A DNA stretch of 64,000 nucleotides from Xanthomonas rydalmerensis (GCF_033170385.1 NZ_CP126170.1:4550001-4614000), one strand, 5' to 3'. Numbered from the stretch's first letter, positions 24,288 to 35,034 are shown. Notes: generated by a model from the sequence alone, not told the origin. Translations and numbers: made by a program.

Positions 24288-27149
24288 TCAGTGCGCCGCC
24301 TCATCGCCTGCACGCCCTTCGACGAACACCAGGTCCAGGGCGGCCGCGGCCTGGCGAATCGCCCCACGCGCCGCGGCGATCTCGGCGGTGGGCGCGGTCA
24401 GGCGCGGACGCCGGTCCAGTGTGCAGGCCAGGCCGGCCTCCACCAGCGTGGCGTGCGCGGCATGCAGGCCCGCCGCGATGGACGGTGGCAGCCAGCCGCT
24501 GTGCGCCAGCGCGTCGATCAGCGCCTGGGTGTCGCGCGGCGCCAGCAGCGCCGGCTGCTGCGCGGCGTCGAGCAGCACGCCGGCCTGCACCAGGAACTCC
24601 AGGTCGACCAGGCCGCCGGCGCCCTGCTTGAGGTCGAAGCGCGCGGCATCGCTGCGGTCCAGCTCGGCGCGCATGCGCGCACGCATCTTGCGCACTTCCT
24701 CGCGGAGCGCTGCGGCCTCGCGCGGGCGTGCCAGGGTCTGCGCGCGCACCTGCTCGAACTGCTGCAGCAGCGCCACGTCGCCGGCCACGCCGCGCGCGCG
24801 CACCAGCGCCTGATGCTCCCAGGTCCAGGCGCGGTCGCGCTGGTACTCGCGGTAGCTGGCCAGCGACGACACCAGCGCGCCCTTGCCGCCGTCCGGGCGC
24901 AGACGCACGTCGATGTCGTACAGGCGGCCGCCGCCGGTGACCGCGCCGAGCAGGGCGATCACCTTCTGCGCCAGCCGCGCGAACCAGCGCCCGCTCTCCA
25001 GCGGCCGTGGCCCGGCCGAGGCTTCCACGCCCGGCGGATGGTCGTACAGGAACACCAGGTCCAGATCCGAACCGATGCCCAGCTCCACGCCACCGAGGCT
25101 GCCGTAACCGACGATGGCGAAACTGCCGCCCGGCACCTCGCCGTGCGCGGCGACCAGCTCGGCGCGGGCCAGGCGCAACACGGTCAGCACCACCGCTTCG
25201 GCCAGCTGCGCCAGTTGGCGAGCGCTGTCGAGTGCAGGCTGGCGCCGATCCAGCGTGGCCAGGGCGATGCGGAAACTCAGCGCCTGGCGCGCTTCGTTGA
25301 GGCCGCGCAAGGCCGCTTCCGGATCGTCGCCGGCCGCGGCGACCGCGGCATCGCACAACCGCTGCATCGCCGCCAGATCCGGCATCGGGCCGTCCACGCG
25401 GCTGTCGAGCAGTTCGTCCAGCAGCAGCGGGTGCGCCGCCAGCCGTTCGGACAGGAACGCGCTGCGCGCCAGCACATCGACCAGCCGCGCCAGCGCGCTG
25501 GGCTGTTCGTCGAGCAGGGCCAGATAGCTGGCGCGGCGCAGGATCGCCTGCAGCAGGCCGAGCACGCGATGCAAGGCGGCATCGGCCTGCGCCGAGCGCG
25601 CCGCGGCGTGCAGCAGCGCCGGCAACACCCGGTCCAGGCGCGCGCGCGCGGCATCGGACAGGCTGCGCACACCCAACGACTGCACGAAGCCGCGCAAGGC
25701 CTGGTCGGCGCCGTCAGGGTCTGCGAAACCAGCGGCGCGCAGCACCTGCACCTGGCCACCATCGGGCAGGCCGCGCCAGTAGTCGGCCAGCGCATCGGGC
25801 GCCAGCGTGCGTTCACGCGGCGCCAGCAGTTCGGCGAACTCGGCAGCGACGCGGTCGCGCTGTACCTGCAGCGCCGCGTGCAGCGCGGCCCAGTCGGCAT
25901 AGCCGAGGCCGAAGGCGATGCGTGCGCGGTCCAGCGGATCCTCCGGCAGCGCATGGGTCTGCGCATCGCGCAACATCTGCAGGCGATTCTCCACCCGGCG
26001 CAGGAAGCGGTAGGCCTGCTCCAGCGCAGCGCCGTCCTCGGCCGCGACCTGGCCGGCGGCGACCAGCGCGCGCAACGCCGGCAACAGGCGACGCTCACGC
26101 AAGGCGGCTTCGCGGCCGCCGCGGATCAACTGCAGCGACTGCACCAGGAACTCGATCTCGCGGATGCCGCCGGCGCCGCGCTTGATGTCGTCCAGGCGGT
26201 CGTGGCGCGCGACCTCGGCGGTGATCGCTGCCTTCATCTCGCGCAGGCCGTCCAGCGCGGTGTAGTCGAGATAGCGCCGGTACACGAACGGGCGCAGCGC
26301 CTGCAGCCACTCCTCGCCGGCGGCGATGTCGCCAGCCACCGCGCGTGCCTTCAGCCAGGCATAGCGTTCCCAGTCGCGGCCTTCGCGCTGGAAATACTGA
26401 TCCATGCCGGCGAACGACAGCGCCACCCGGCCGGCCGTGCCGAACGGGCGCAGGCGCAGATCCACGCGGTGCGCGAAGCCGTCGGCGGTGGTCTCGTCGA
26501 GCAGCCGCGCCAGGCGCTGGCCGAGCCGCGCGAAGTATTCCTCGGCGGCCAGCGCCCGCGCGCCATCGGACTCGCCGCCCTGCGGATAGGCGTAGACCAG
26601 GTCCACGTCGGAGGAGAAATTCAGTTCACCGCCGCCGAGCTTGCCGAGGCCGAACACCACCAGCCGCTGCACGCTGCCGTCGGCGGCACGCACCACGCCG
26701 TGGCGCGCGGCGAATTCGCCCTCCAGCGCCTGCAGCGCCAGCGCCAGGCAGTCCTCGGCCAAGTGCGTGCTGCCGGCGAGGGTGGCATCGACATCGTCCA
26801 GCCCCAGCACGTCGCGCCACACCAGCCGCGCCGAGGCCGCCGCGCGGTAGCGGCGCAACTGCGCCGGCCATGCGGCGGGCTGCGCCGGCCATGCGGCGGG
26901 CTGCGCCGGATCCAGCTGCGGCAGCGGCAACGGCGGTGGGTCCGGCTGCGCCAGGTGCGCGAGCAAGGACGGCTGCCGGCACAGCGTGTCGAGCAGGAAA
27001 TCGCTGGCCAGCAGCGCGCGCGCCAGCGCAGGCTCGAAATCGGGGAAAGATGGCCATGGCTGCGCGGCCACGGCCTGGCGCAGGCGCGCCAGGCTGCGAT
27101 CGAGTGTGGGCTGCAGGGCGGCGGGAACGGCGACGGAAGCGTTGTGCAT
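24288..27149 (-). CDS. glnE: Bifunctional glutamine synthetase adenylyltransferase / adenylyl-removing enzyme
   Basis: GlnE adenylylates and de-adenylylates glutamine synthetase in response to PII. The 953-residue product has the usual length and two nucleotidyltransferase domains: the first with [18 protein letters not shown] (about residue 165), the second with [19 protein letters not shown] (about residue 685), separated by a helical regulatory linker. The start M-H-N-A-S-V-A is chosen because homology begins there; the frame extends further. A 21-bp in-frame duplication at 26860-26901 gives two A-W-P-A-Q-P-A units near the N-terminus. The gene is monocistronic here. Confidence 0.95.
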   Translation of the reverse strand: MHNASVAVPAALQPTLDRSLARLRQAVAAQPWPSFPDFEPALARALLASDFLLDTLCRQPSLLAHLAQPDPPPLPLPQLDPAQPAAWPAQPAAWPAQLRRYRAAASARLVWRDVLGLDDVDATLAGSTHLAEDCLALALQALEGEFAARHGVVRAADGSVQRLVVFGLGKLGGGELNFSSDVDLVYAYPQGGESDGARALAAEEYFARLGQRLARLLDETTADGFAHRVDLRLRPFGTAGRVALSFAGMDQYFQREGRDWERYAWLKARAVAGDIAAGEEWLQALRPFVYRRYLDYTALDGLREMKAAITAEVARHDRLDDIKRGAGGIREIEFLVQSLQLIRGGREAALRERRLLPALRALVAAGQVAAEDGAALEQAYRFLRRVENRLQMLRDAQTHALPEDPLDRARIAFGLGYADWAALHAALQVQRDRVAAEFAELLAPRERTLAPDALADYWRGLPDGGQVQVLRAAGFADPDGADQALRGFVQSLGVRSLSDAARARLDRVLPALLHAAARSAQADAALHRVLGLLQAILRRASYLALLDEQPSALARLVDVLARSAFLSERLAAHPLLLDELLDSRVDGPMPDLAAMQRLCDAAVAAAGDDPEAALRGLNEARQALSFRIALATLDRRQPALDSARQLAQLAEAVVLTVLRLARAELVAAHGEVPGGSFAIVGYGSLGGVELGIGSDLDLVFLYDHPPGVEASAGPRPLESGRWFARLAQKVIALLGAVTGGGRLYDIDVRLRPDGGKGALVSSLASYREYQRDRAWTWEHQALVRARGVAGDVALLQQFEQVRAQTLARPREAAALREEVRKMRARMRAELDRSDAARFDLKQGAGGLVDLEFLVQAGVLLDAAQQPALLAPRDTQALIDALAHSGWLPPSIAAGLHAAHATLVEAGLACTLDRRPRLTAPTAEIAAARGAIRQAAAALDLVFVEGRAGDEAAH

Positions 27150-27230
27150 CGGTCGATTCTGGCATCCCGGGCGTTCAGGCACATCCAACAGCGCATGCGT
27201 TTCGCGGCTCGTCCGAAGCGCCATTGCGTT

Positions 27231-27297
27231 GTAGGAGCGGCTTTAGCCGCGATAGGCATTCCCGGGAACGCCCCGTCGCGGCTAAAGCCGCTCCTAC
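27231..27297. repeat. REP-like inverted pair (TTTAGCC variant)
   Basis: GTAGGAGCGGCTTTAGCCGC and its inverted partner GCGGCTAAAGCCGCTCCTAC, separated by about 25 nt. The compensating T/A changes in both arms preserve pairing, suggesting that the stem matters. Confidence 0.85.
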
Positions 27298-27781
27298 GGG
27301 ATGCTTCTGCCTTTCACCATGCAAGGCGTTCGGCATCGCTCCCTCATTGCAACTGCGATCGGCTCAAAGCGACACGCCACCATCCGCGTGCACGCAGCAC
27401 CACGCGCCAGGCGTGTGTCGAGGCAATGCCCGCTGCGCGTCGGCCGCGCGGTTGAGGCGTCGCAAACACGACGCCGCACGCGCCACGCGTTGCCGCACAT
27501 CGCCGCAATACGCATCGTTTCACGCCATATTCGCCGCGTTTCGCAGACCCTGCCGCCCGGCCGAATCGGGCGATGGTGTATCATGCGCCCCTCGACGGAG
27601 CCCCGCGTGATCACGCGCACCCGCTCCGTCTCTTCGATCCCGCGGCGTCGTGGTGTTGACGCGGCCATCCGGGATCGTGCCCCCGCAGACCAGTGCGGCG
27701 CCTCTTGCGCCCTTCCGTCTTGCTTTGCCTGCCCTGTGCGGGCCGGGGGTCATGACCTCACCGTTCCAGACAGGAGAAGAC
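27298..27781. promoter_or_regulatory. Upstream region of proP
   Basis: No acceptable gene. An extended -10-like TGTATCAT lies at 27579-27586 about 195 bp before the proP ATG, leaving a long leader. The proP frame is open back to 27650, but the extension looks non-coding. Osmotic control is known for ProP in other bacteria but no site is recognised here. Confidence 0.3.
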
Positions 27782-29263
27782 ATGTCGGAGTTCCACGCCC
27801 ATTTCGGATGGTTCAAGCGCCGCCGCCAACTGCGGGTGGAAGAAGTCACCGTCGTCGACAAACCCATGCTCAAACGGGCGGTCGGCGCGGCGGCGCTGGG
27901 CAACGCGATGGAATGGTTCGACTTCGGCGTGTACGGCTATCTCGCCGTGACCCTGGGCCACGTGTTCTTCCCCAGCACCAACCCGACCGCGCAGCTGATC
28001 GCCACGTTCGCGACCTTCACCGTGGCGTTCCTGGTGCGTCCGCTGGGCGGGCTGGTGTTCGGCCCGCTGGGCGATCGCTACGGCCGGCAGAAAGTGTTGG
28101 CCGCGACCATGATCCTGATGGCGCTGGGCACGTTCTCGATCGGCCTGATCCCCTCCTACGAACGCATCGGCATCTGGGCGCCGATCCTGTTGCTGGTGGC
28201 GCGGCTGGTGCAGGGCTTTTCCACCGGCGGCGAATACGGCGGCGCGGCGACCTTCATCGCCGAGTATTCGACCGACCGCAATCGCGGCTTCATGAGCAGC
28301 TGGCTGGAGTTCGGCACGCTGGCCGGCTACATCGCCGGCGCCGCCACGGTGACCGCGCTGCACGTCGCGCTGAGCGATGCGCAGATGCTCGACTGGGGCT
28401 GGCGCGTGCCGTTCCTGATCGCCGGCCCGCTGGGCCTGCTCGGCCTGTACATGCGCATGAAGCTGGAGGAAACCCCGGCGTTCCAGGCCTATGCCGAAGA
28501 GGCGGAGAAGCGCGAGCACGACGCGCCGGGCCTGGGCGCGCTGTTCCGCATCCACTGGCCGCAGCTGCTCAAGTGCGTGGGCCTGGTGCTGGTGTTCAAC
28601 GTCACCGACTACATGCTGCTGACCTACATGCCCAGCTATCTCAGCGTCACGATGGGCTATGCCGAGAGCAAGGGATTGCTGCTGATCATCATCGTGATGC
28701 TGGTGATGATGCCGCTCAACGTGGTCGGCGGACTCTTCAGCGATCGCCTGGGACGCAGGCCGATGGTGATCGGCGCATGCATCGCGCTGCTGGTGCTGGC
28801 GATACCGTGCCTGCTGCTGATCGGCACCGGCAACGACTGGCTGATCTTCCTCGGCCTGATGCTGCTGGGCGTGGCCCTGGTGTGCTTCACCAGCTCGATG
28901 CCGTCGACCTTGCCGGCGCTGTTCTACACGCCGGTGCGCTACAGCGCGCTGTCGATCGCCTTCAACGTGTCGGTGTCGCTGTTCGGCGGCACCACCCCGC
29001 TGGTCACCGCGTGGCTGGTCGAGCGCACCGGCGATCCGCTGGTGCCGGCGTACTACCTGATGGGTGCGGCAGTGGTGGGCATCGCGACGATGGTCTTCGT
29101 GCGCGAAACCGCCGGCCTGCCGCTGCGCGGCTCGCCGCCAGCGGTCGCCAGCGAAGCCGAGGCGCACGCGCTGCTGCGCAGCGACGAGCCGCTGACCGTG
29201 GATCCGACCCGGCCGGAACTGCCGCCGTCGCCGGAACCGCCGTCGCAGGCCATGCCGACCTGA
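27782..29263 (+). CDS. proP: MFS proline/glycine betaine:H+ symporter, ProP-like
   Basis: A 493-residue, 12-helix major facilitator. It tracks E. coli ProP along its length: L-G-N-A-M-E-W-F-D-F-G-V-Y-G in helix 1, R-P-L-G-G-L-V-F-G, G-D-R-Y-G-R-Q-K, S-Y-E-R-I-G-I-W-A-P-I-L-L, Q-G-F-S-T-G-G-E-Y-G-G-A, and Y-M-L-L-T-Y-M-P-S-Y-L-S. The long C-terminal coiled coil that tunes E. coli ProP to osmolality is missing; the tail is instead Pro/Glu-rich and short. It probably imports compatible solutes. GGAGA lies 6 nt before the ATG, and a strong terminator follows. Confidence 0.9.
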   Translation: MSEFHAHFGWFKRRRQLRVEEVTVVDKPMLKRAVGAAALGNAMEWFDFGVYGYLAVTLGHVFFPSTNPTAQLIATFATFTVAFLVRPLGGLVFGPLGDRYGRQKVLAATMILMALGTFSIGLIPSYERIGIWAPILLLVARLVQGFSTGGEYGGAATFIAEYSTDRNRGFMSSWLEFGTLAGYIAGAATVTALHVALSDAQMLDWGWRVPFLIAGPLGLLGLYMRMKLEETPAFQAYAEEAEKREHDAPGLGALFRIHWPQLLKCVGLVLVFNVTDYMLLTYMPSYLSVTMGYAESKGLLLIIIVMLVMMPLNVVGGLFSDRLGRRPMVIGACIALLVLAIPCLLLIGTGNDWLIFLGLMLLGVALVCFTSSMPSTLPALFYTPVRYSALSIAFNVSVSLFGGTTPLVTAWLVERTGDPLVPAYYLMGAAVVGIATMVFVRETAGLPLRGSPPAVASEAEAHALLRSDEPLTVDPTRPELPPSPEPPSQAMPT

Positions 29264-29427
29264 CGCCATCGCGGAAGCTGCACGCTGGCCGTACCCGATA
29301 CGGCCAGCGAAGACGTCCCCGAAACGTGGCGCATCGACGCCACTGCGCCGGATGACGGGATCGACATCCCAGACCACGCCGTCGCACCGTGTCCGCGCTC
29401 GCCCCAGCCCAAGAAACAGGCAATAAA

Positions 29428-29461
29428 AAAGCCCGCTTGCAGCGAACTGCCAGCGGGCTTT
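29428..29461 (+). terminator. Intrinsic terminator downstream of proP
   Basis: Stem AAAGCCCGCT / AGCGGGCTTT with a 14-nt loop, preceded by an A run and followed by TGCTCCC. The T tail is weak on the plus strand but strong (TTTTTT) on the minus strand, so it may mainly stop minus-strand transcripts coming from the AsmA-like gene. Confidence 0.75.
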
Positions 29462-29714
29462 GCTCCCTCCCCCACGTCGGGATGCAGGGCGATCTTGGGC
29501 GCTTTTTTTGGACATTGCACGCTGCACTGCAAAACGATACCGGGCAGTACATTCTGCGGTGTTGGCGGGAATGGGGAAACGGGAATAGGGAATGGGAACA
29601 GCGGGCGGATGCGCGCCTTGTGCATGTCCGCGTATTCCCGGCGCCGCGATGCATTGCCCCACCCTTGGCCGGTGCACTGATCGCGGCGCACGGCACGACG
29701 CGTTCGCCGTCGCG
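29462..29714. other. Intergenic region after the proP terminator
   Basis: No gene supported. It holds a T7 run (29500-29506) and a degenerate GGGAAACGGGAATAGGGAAT member of the GGGATTCGGGATT repeat family near 29574. Confidence 0.5.
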
Positions 29715-31928
29715 CTAGGGCGATGCGGCCGGTGCCGGCGCCTCTGGCAGCCACGCCGGTTGCTTGTCGTACCATTCGCGCGCGCCGAGCAGATGCCATT
29801 GCCGTTGTTCGCCGCGCAAGGCCACGCCCACGCCGAGCACGCCCCAGCGCGCATACAGATCGCCCTGCGTTCCGGCGTCGCCGACGCGCAGGCGCGCGCG
29901 CAAGGCCACCCGTTCGTTCTCTGCCGAGACCCGATCCAGCCATAGCGCGTCCTTGCGCCAACGCAGCTGACCGCTGGCCTGCAGTTGGCCGGCGTCGGCC
30001 AGCTTCAACAACCACGCCGGCGCATCGCTGTGCTGCGCGAACACCGCCAGCACCGGGCCGGCGTCGCGCATCTGCATCTGCACCTGCGCATCGGCCTGCA
30101 CCGGCGCCGCCGCGGCGATGCGGCCCTGCGGAATGCGCAGCGTGGCCCACCAGTCGCCTTGCTTGGGCTGGGTGCCGTAGCGCACGCCCTGCAGGCGCAG
30201 CGTGCTGCCGCTCAGATCGAAGCGCTTGTCCTGCAGTTCGGCGCGGCGCAGCCGCGCGTCCAGGTCGAGATCGCCGGCCAGTTCCAGGCCCGCGGTCTGC
30301 AGCCGCGCCTGGCGGCCGAGCACGCGCACGCTGCCCTGGCCGACCTGGCCGGACGCGTCCAACTGCAGGTCGCCGCTGAGCCGGCCGTCGCCACCGAGCA
30401 CGCGCACCTGCGCCGCCGGCAGGTAGCGGTTGTAGGCACGCAGGTCGGGCACACGCGCGTCGGCGAAGCGCAACCGCGCCTGCAACGAATCGCGCAAGGT
30501 GGCCAGTGCGCCATCGCCCTGCAAGTCCAGTTGCAGGTTCTCGCCTTCGACGAAACTCGCCTTCGGCTCGGCCAGCGGCGCCAGCACGAAACGGCGCATG
30601 CGCACATCCAACTGTGTGCGCGGCTGTTCGGCGCTGCCGACGATGCGGCCGACCGCCTGCGCCTTGCCGCTCAGCCGCACGCGCATGATCTCCGCCACCG
30701 CCTGCACGTCGGGCACGTCGAGACGGCTGCCGGGCTGCAGCGCGCCCTGCCGCAGCAGCAGATCGGCGGCGACGTCGCCGCCGCCGTCGAGCTGGAACCA
30801 GGGCTTGCGCACCAGCAGGTCGCTGATCCAGTTCAACGATTCGAAATGCCAGCGCCCCTGCACGCGGCCGGAGGTGCGCGGCAGCAGCGCCGCCGGGTCG
30901 GCGAACGGCACCTGGCGCCCGGCGATGCGCAGGTCGGCATCGAGCATGCTGCGCGGATCGACCTGGCCGGGCAGGCGCGCGCGCGCGCGGATGCTGTCGC
31001 CCTCCACGTCCAGCAGCAGCGCCAGCACGCCGCGATCGGTGGCGCCGACGCCGGCATGCAACGGCACCCGCCAGTTGAGCGTGCTGCCGGGCTGCAGCGC
31101 GCCGCGCAGCAGGTGCAGATCGGCCTGAATGTGACCGAGCCCAGGTTCGGTGCTCAGCTTGGTGGTGTCGCCGGCGGTGTCGATGCGCAGCGCCACGCTG
31201 CGTCCGTGCACGCGCAGCGCCAGGTCGGTGATATCCAGCTTGCGCAGCCCCGGCGCCTGCGCGCGGTAGTGGCGCGGGAACGAGAAGCGCGCGTCCAGCG
31301 TGGCCTGGTCGGCGATCTGGCGCTTGCCGTAGCGCACGCTGGCGTCCTCGAACACGATCTGCGAGCGGAACAGTTCCGACGGGCCGCCGCGCAACTGCTT
31401 GAGGAAGCCGACGGTGCCGTGGCCCTTGCCCTCGATCGCCAGCTCGCCGAAGCGCGCGCGCTGCAGCGTGCCGCTGTGGATCGCATCGAAGCGCAGGGTC
31501 CAGCCCTGGTCGCTGGGCGGCGGCGGCGGGATCATGTCGTCGACGCGGTCCATCTCGCCGATCACGTTCACCGCTTCCATCCACGGCAGGCGCACTTCGC
31601 GATGCAGCAGCGGCAGCAGCGCGATGCGCGCGCTGACGCGGTCGGCGCGCACCTGCCAGACGTTGCGTTGCACATGGCCGCGCATGCGCACGTTCCAGGC
31701 GGTGATGAAGCCGGGCAGCACGGTGAATGCCGGCCCGGTGTGCATGCGGAACTTCTCCGGCTTGCGGTTGGTGGCCAGGTCGAACAGCGGCGTGTTGAGG
31801 AACACGTTGCCGGCCAGCAGATACAGCAGGTACGCGATCAACAGGCCGCGCAGGAGCAGGCGCCAGCCGCGCGGCAAACGCCGGTAGCGCGCGTGGACGG
31901 CAGTCAGTGGGCGAGTGAGGAGCGGCAC
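29715..31928 (-). CDS. Large envelope protein with N-terminal anchor, AsmA/TamB-like
   Basis: A 737-residue protein with one transmembrane helix near residues 25-45 (L-L-L-R-G-L-L-I-A-Y-L-L-Y-L-L-A-G-N) and a long periplasmic region of repeating beta-strand patterns, many alternating D-L-D-L / L-Q-L-D segments and no Cys pairs. That resembles AsmA, YdbH and TamB proteins that bridge the periplasm in lipid or envelope transport, but I see no diagnostic motif, so the assignment is structural impression only. A GTG at 1928 bp before the stop is taken as start because it precedes the membrane anchor; the frame is open through repeats further upstream. It is convergent with proP. Confidence 0.7.
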   Translation of the reverse strand: MPLLTRPLTAVHARYRRLPRGWRLLLRGLLIAYLLYLLAGNVFLNTPLFDLATNRKPEKFRMHTGPAFTVLPGFITAWNVRMRGHVQRNVWQVRADRVSARIALLPLLHREVRLPWMEAVNVIGEMDRVDDMIPPPPPSDQGWTLRFDAIHSGTLQRARFGELAIEGKGHGTVGFLKQLRGGPSELFRSQIVFEDASVRYGKRQIADQATLDARFSFPRHYRAQAPGLRKLDITDLALRVHGRSVALRIDTAGDTTKLSTEPGLGHIQADLHLLRGALQPGSTLNWRVPLHAGVGATDRGVLALLLDVEGDSIRARARLPGQVDPRSMLDADLRIAGRQVPFADPAALLPRTSGRVQGRWHFESLNWISDLLVRKPWFQLDGGGDVAADLLLRQGALQPGSRLDVPDVQAVAEIMRVRLSGKAQAVGRIVGSAEQPRTQLDVRMRRFVLAPLAEPKASFVEGENLQLDLQGDGALATLRDSLQARLRFADARVPDLRAYNRYLPAAQVRVLGGDGRLSGDLQLDASGQVGQGSVRVLGRQARLQTAGLELAGDLDLDARLRRAELQDKRFDLSGSTLRLQGVRYGTQPKQGDWWATLRIPQGRIAAAAPVQADAQVQMQMRDAGPVLAVFAQHSDAPAWLLKLADAGQLQASGQLRWRKDALWLDRVSAENERVALRARLRVGDAGTQGDLYARWGVLGVGVALRGEQRQWHLLGAREWYDKQPAWLPEAPAPAASP

Positions 31929-32318
31929 CGCCGCACTATCGCCGCGGCGCGGCGTGGAGAGCGTGAAAACGGCACCGCCGCGCACCCGGCGTTGCGCGGC
32001 GGTGCACGCATGGCCGCCAGATCGCATCCGTTGCACCGGCGGCGCGCGCGCTGCGTCCCGCCGTCGCAATGCCGGGCTCCACCAGGAGAAGGGAGAAGCC
32101 AGAACCCCTCTCCCACCGGGAGAGGGGTTGGGGTGAGGGTCCGGTGCGCGCAGCGCCGCACACATCGCGCAGACAGTGGCGTGCGTCCGCATCTCTGCGT
32201 TTGGTGGCGCACGCATGGGCTGCCGCGCGACAGGCGCGGAAAGTGGGGACGCACCCCAGGGCGGGCCGGGTCCCGATCCGCGATAATTGCCGTCCCCTTC
32301 CCACGTCATGGTCGCCGC
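31929..32318. repeat. Intergenic region with one CCCCTCTCCC/GGGAGAGGGG unit
   Basis: About 390 bp between divergent genes. A single unit A of the hairpin repeat lies at 32105-32142. The remainder shows no gene; promoters for both flanking genes should lie here but were not recognised. Confidence 0.75.
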
Positions 32319-33839
32319 ATGTCCGCCGAACGCATCCTCCATCCCCGCCTGCGCGAGCGCATCGTCAGCGCCGAGGCCGCGGCGGCGTTGATCCAGCCGG
32401 GCGAGACGGTGGCGATGAGCGGCTTCACCGGCTCCGGCTATCCCAAGGCGGTGCCGATGGCGCTGGCGCAGCGCATCGAGGCGGCGCACCTGCACGGCCA
32501 GCCGTTCAAGATCCAGCTGATGACCGGCGCCTCCACCGCGCCGGAACTGGACGGCGCGCTGGCCAAGGCCGACGGCATCGCCCTGCGCATGCCGTTCCAG
32601 TCCGACCCGGACGCGCGCCAGCGCATCAACGCCGGCAGCCTGGACTACATCGACATCCATCTCAGCCATGTCGCCCAGCACGTGTGGTTCGGCTTCTACG
32701 GGCAGATCGACACGGCGGTGGTGGAAGTGTCCGGCATCCGCGAAGACGGCAGCCTGATCCCGTCGACCTCGATCGGCAACAACAAGACCTGGCTGGACCT
32801 TGCGAAGAAGGTGATCGTCGAGGTCAACGACTGGCAGCCGGCCGGCATCGACGGCATGCACGACGTGTACTACGGCACCGCCTTGCCACCACACCGCAAA
32901 CCGATCCCGTTGCTGCATGCCGACGACCGCATCGGCGAGCCGTCGCTGCGCTGCGACCCGGACAAGATCGTGGCGGTGGTGCGCACCCACGGCCCTGACC
33001 GCAACAGCCCGTTCACTGCGGCCGACGCCACCAGCCAGCGCATCGCCGAGCACCTGATCGCGTTCTTCCAGCACGAGGTCGGCAAGGGCCGGCTGCCGCC
33101 CAACCTGCTGCCGCTGCAGTCCGGCGTGGGCAACATCCCCAACGCCGTGCTGGCCGGGCTTGCCAGCAGCGGCTTCCGCGATCTCAGCGCGTTCACCGAA
33201 GTGATCCAGGACGGCATGCTCGACCTGCTGCGCAGCGGCGTGCTCAAGGTCGCCTCGTGCACCGGCTTCGCGCTGAGCCCGGAGGCCAACGAGGAGTTCA
33301 AGCGCAACATCGATTTCTACCGCGAGCGCATCATCCTGCGCACGCAGGAGATCTCCAACCATCCGGAACTGGTGCGGCGGCTGGGCTGCATCGGCATGAA
33401 CGGCATGATCGAGGCCGACCTGTACGGCAACGTCAATTCCACCCACGTGATGGGCAGCCGCATCATGAACGGCATCGGCGGCTCCGGCGACTTCGCCCGC
33501 AATGGTTTCCTGTCGATCTTCCTCAGCCCCAGCACCGCGAAGAACGGCAGCATCTCGTCGATCGTGCCGATGGTCAGCCACGTCGACCACACCGAGCACG
33601 ACGTCTCCATCATCGTCACCGAGCATGGCTTGGCCGACCTGCGCGGCCTGCCGCCGCGGCAGCGCGCGCAGCAGTTGCTCACGCACTGCGTGGACCCGAG
33701 CTACCGCGCGCAGCTGCAGGACTATTTCGATCGCGCCCTGCACGCCAGCTACGGCAAGCACACCCCGCATCTTCTGCCTGAGGCGCTGTCCTGGCACCAG
33801 CGCTGGCTGGACACCGGCACGATGCACGCGGGCGGCTGA
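32319..33839 (+). CDS. Acetyl-CoA hydrolase/transferase-family protein, probable succinate CoA-transferase
   Basis: A 506-residue class I CoA-transferase of the Ach1/Cat1/AarC group, which moves CoA between succinate, acetate or propionate. Visible landmarks are G-E-T-V-A-M-S-G-F-T near residue 28, M-T-G-A-S-T, G-N-N-K-T-W, P-L-Q-S-G-V-G-N-I-P-N-A-V, the Glu-bearing G-M-I-E-A-D-L-Y-G-N-V-N-S-T-H, G-I-G-G-S-G-D-F, and the C-terminal E-H-G-L-A-D-L-R-G. The length is normal for the group. A role in acetate use or a modified TCA cycle is likely. The following ATPase gene starts 31 bp after the stop and may be cotranscribed. Confidence 0.9.
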   Translation: MSAERILHPRLRERIVSAEAAAALIQPGETVAMSGFTGSGYPKAVPMALAQRIEAAHLHGQPFKIQLMTGASTAPELDGALAKADGIALRMPFQSDPDARQRINAGSLDYIDIHLSHVAQHVWFGFYGQIDTAVVEVSGIREDGSLIPSTSIGNNKTWLDLAKKVIVEVNDWQPAGIDGMHDVYYGTALPPHRKPIPLLHADDRIGEPSLRCDPDKIVAVVRTHGPDRNSPFTAADATSQRIAEHLIAFFQHEVGKGRLPPNLLPLQSGVGNIPNAVLAGLASSGFRDLSAFTEVIQDGMLDLLRSGVLKVASCTGFALSPEANEEFKRNIDFYRERIILRTQEISNHPELVRRLGCIGMNGMIEADLYGNVNSTHVMGSRIMNGIGGSGDFARNGFLSIFLSPSTAKNGSISSIVPMVSHVDHTEHDVSIIVTEHGLADLRGLPPRQRAQQLLTHCVDPSYRAQLQDYFDRALHASYGKHTPHLLPEALSWHQRWLDTGTMHAGG

Positions 33840-33870
33840 GCGGGGCGCCGACAGTGGGTATGCTGCGCCG

Positions 33871-35034
33871 ATGCTGACCACCCTGGCGGTTTCCTCCTAT
33901 CGTTCCCTGCGCGAGCTGGTGCTGCCGCTGGCCGGGCTGACCCTGATCACCGGGGCCAACGGCAGCGGCAAGTCCAACGTCTATCGCGCGCTGCGCCTGC
34001 TCGCCGACACCGCCCAGGGCGGAGTGATCGCCGCGCTGGCCCGCGAAGGCGGTTTGCCGTCGGCGCTGTGGGCCGGCCCGGAGACGCTGAGCCGCGCGGT
34101 CCGGCGCGGCGAGCATCCGGTAGAGGGCACGGTGCGGCAGCAGGCCGTCGGGCTGAAACTGGGCTACGCCAGCGACGCGTTCGGCTATGCCATCGACCTG
34201 GGCCTGCCGATGCCCTCGGCCTCGGCCTTCGGGCTGGATCCGCAGATCAAGCGCGAATGCATCTGGGCCGGCCCCTGGCTACGCCAGTCCAACCTGCTGG
34301 TGGACCGCAACGGGCCGGCGGTACGTCTGCGCACCCAGGACGATGGCTGGACCGATGCCGGCGCCGGCATCGCCAGTTTCGACAGCGTGCTGGCGCAGTT
34401 CTCCGATCCGCGCGCGGCACCGGAGATGCACCAGGTGCGCGAGAACATCCGGCGCTGGCGCTTCTACGATCACTTCCGCACCGACGCGGCGGCACCGGCG
34501 CGCATGGCGCAGATCGGCACGCATACGCCGGTGCTGAGCAACGACGGCGCCGACCTCGCCGCGGCCATTCAGACCATCCTGGAGATCGGCGATGCCGACG
34601 GCCTGCATGCGGCGGTGGACGATGCCTTTCCCGGCGCGCGGCTGACGATCGAGGTGCATGCCGGGCGCTTCGACCTGGCGATGCATCAGCATGGCCTGCT
34701 ACGGCCGCTGTCGGCGGCGGAGCTGTCCGACGGCACCTTGCGCTATCTGCTGTGGATCGCCGCGCTGCTGAGTCCGCGTCCGCCGGAACTGCTGGTGCTC
34801 AACGAACCGGAAGCGAGCCTGCATCCGGACCTGTTGCCTGCGCTGGCGCGGCTGATCGGCAGCGCCGCGCGGCAGGCGCAGATCATCGTGGTCTCGCATG
34901 CCAGCCGGCTGATCGCGGCGCTGGAGCAGCAGCCCGATTGCCTGCACCACCTGCTGATCAAGGAGCACGGCCAGACCGACGTCGCCGGCCTGCGCGCGCT
35001 CGACCGCCCGGCGTGGCATTGGCCCAGTCGCTGA
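33871..35034 (+). CDS. RecF/SMC-type AAA ATPase (COG4637-like)
   Basis: A 387-residue ABC-type ATPase without a long coiled coil. Walker A is G-A-N-G-S-G-K-S-N (residues 29-37), the signature motif is L-S-D-G-T-L-R-Y, and Walker B is L-L-V-L-N-E-P-E-A-S-L-H-P-D, followed by an H-loop S-H-A-S-R. The D of a canonical Walker B is replaced by N before E, as is common in this group. Proteins of this type are stand-alone ATPases of unknown function; some relatives pair with nucleases in defence, but no partner nuclease is adjacent. The C-terminus lies near a REP-like repeat. Confidence 0.85.
   Translation: MLTTLAVSSYRSLRELVLPLAGLTLITGANGSGKSNVYRALRLLADTAQGGVIAALAREGGLPSALWAGPETLSRAVRRGEHPVEGTVRQQAVGLKLGYASDAFGYAIDLGLPMPSASAFGLDPQIKRECIWAGPWLRQSNLLVDRNGPAVRLRTQDDGWTDAGAGIASFDSVLAQFSDPRAAPEMHQVRENIRRWRFYDHFRTDAAAPARMAQIGTHTPVLSNDGADLAAAIQTILEIGDADGLHAAVDDAFPGARLTIEVHAGRFDLAMHQHGLLRPLSAAELSDGTLRYLLWIAALLSPRPPELLVLNEPEASLHPDLLPALARLIGSAARQAQIIVVSHASRLIAALEQQPDCLHHLLIKEHGQTDVAGLRALDRPAWHWPSR

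Noticed and set aside
27650..27781. N-terminal extension of ProP
   Set aside because: The ATG at 27782 has GGAGA at the right distance; the extension is Pro/Ala-rich and not found in the ProP pattern I know.
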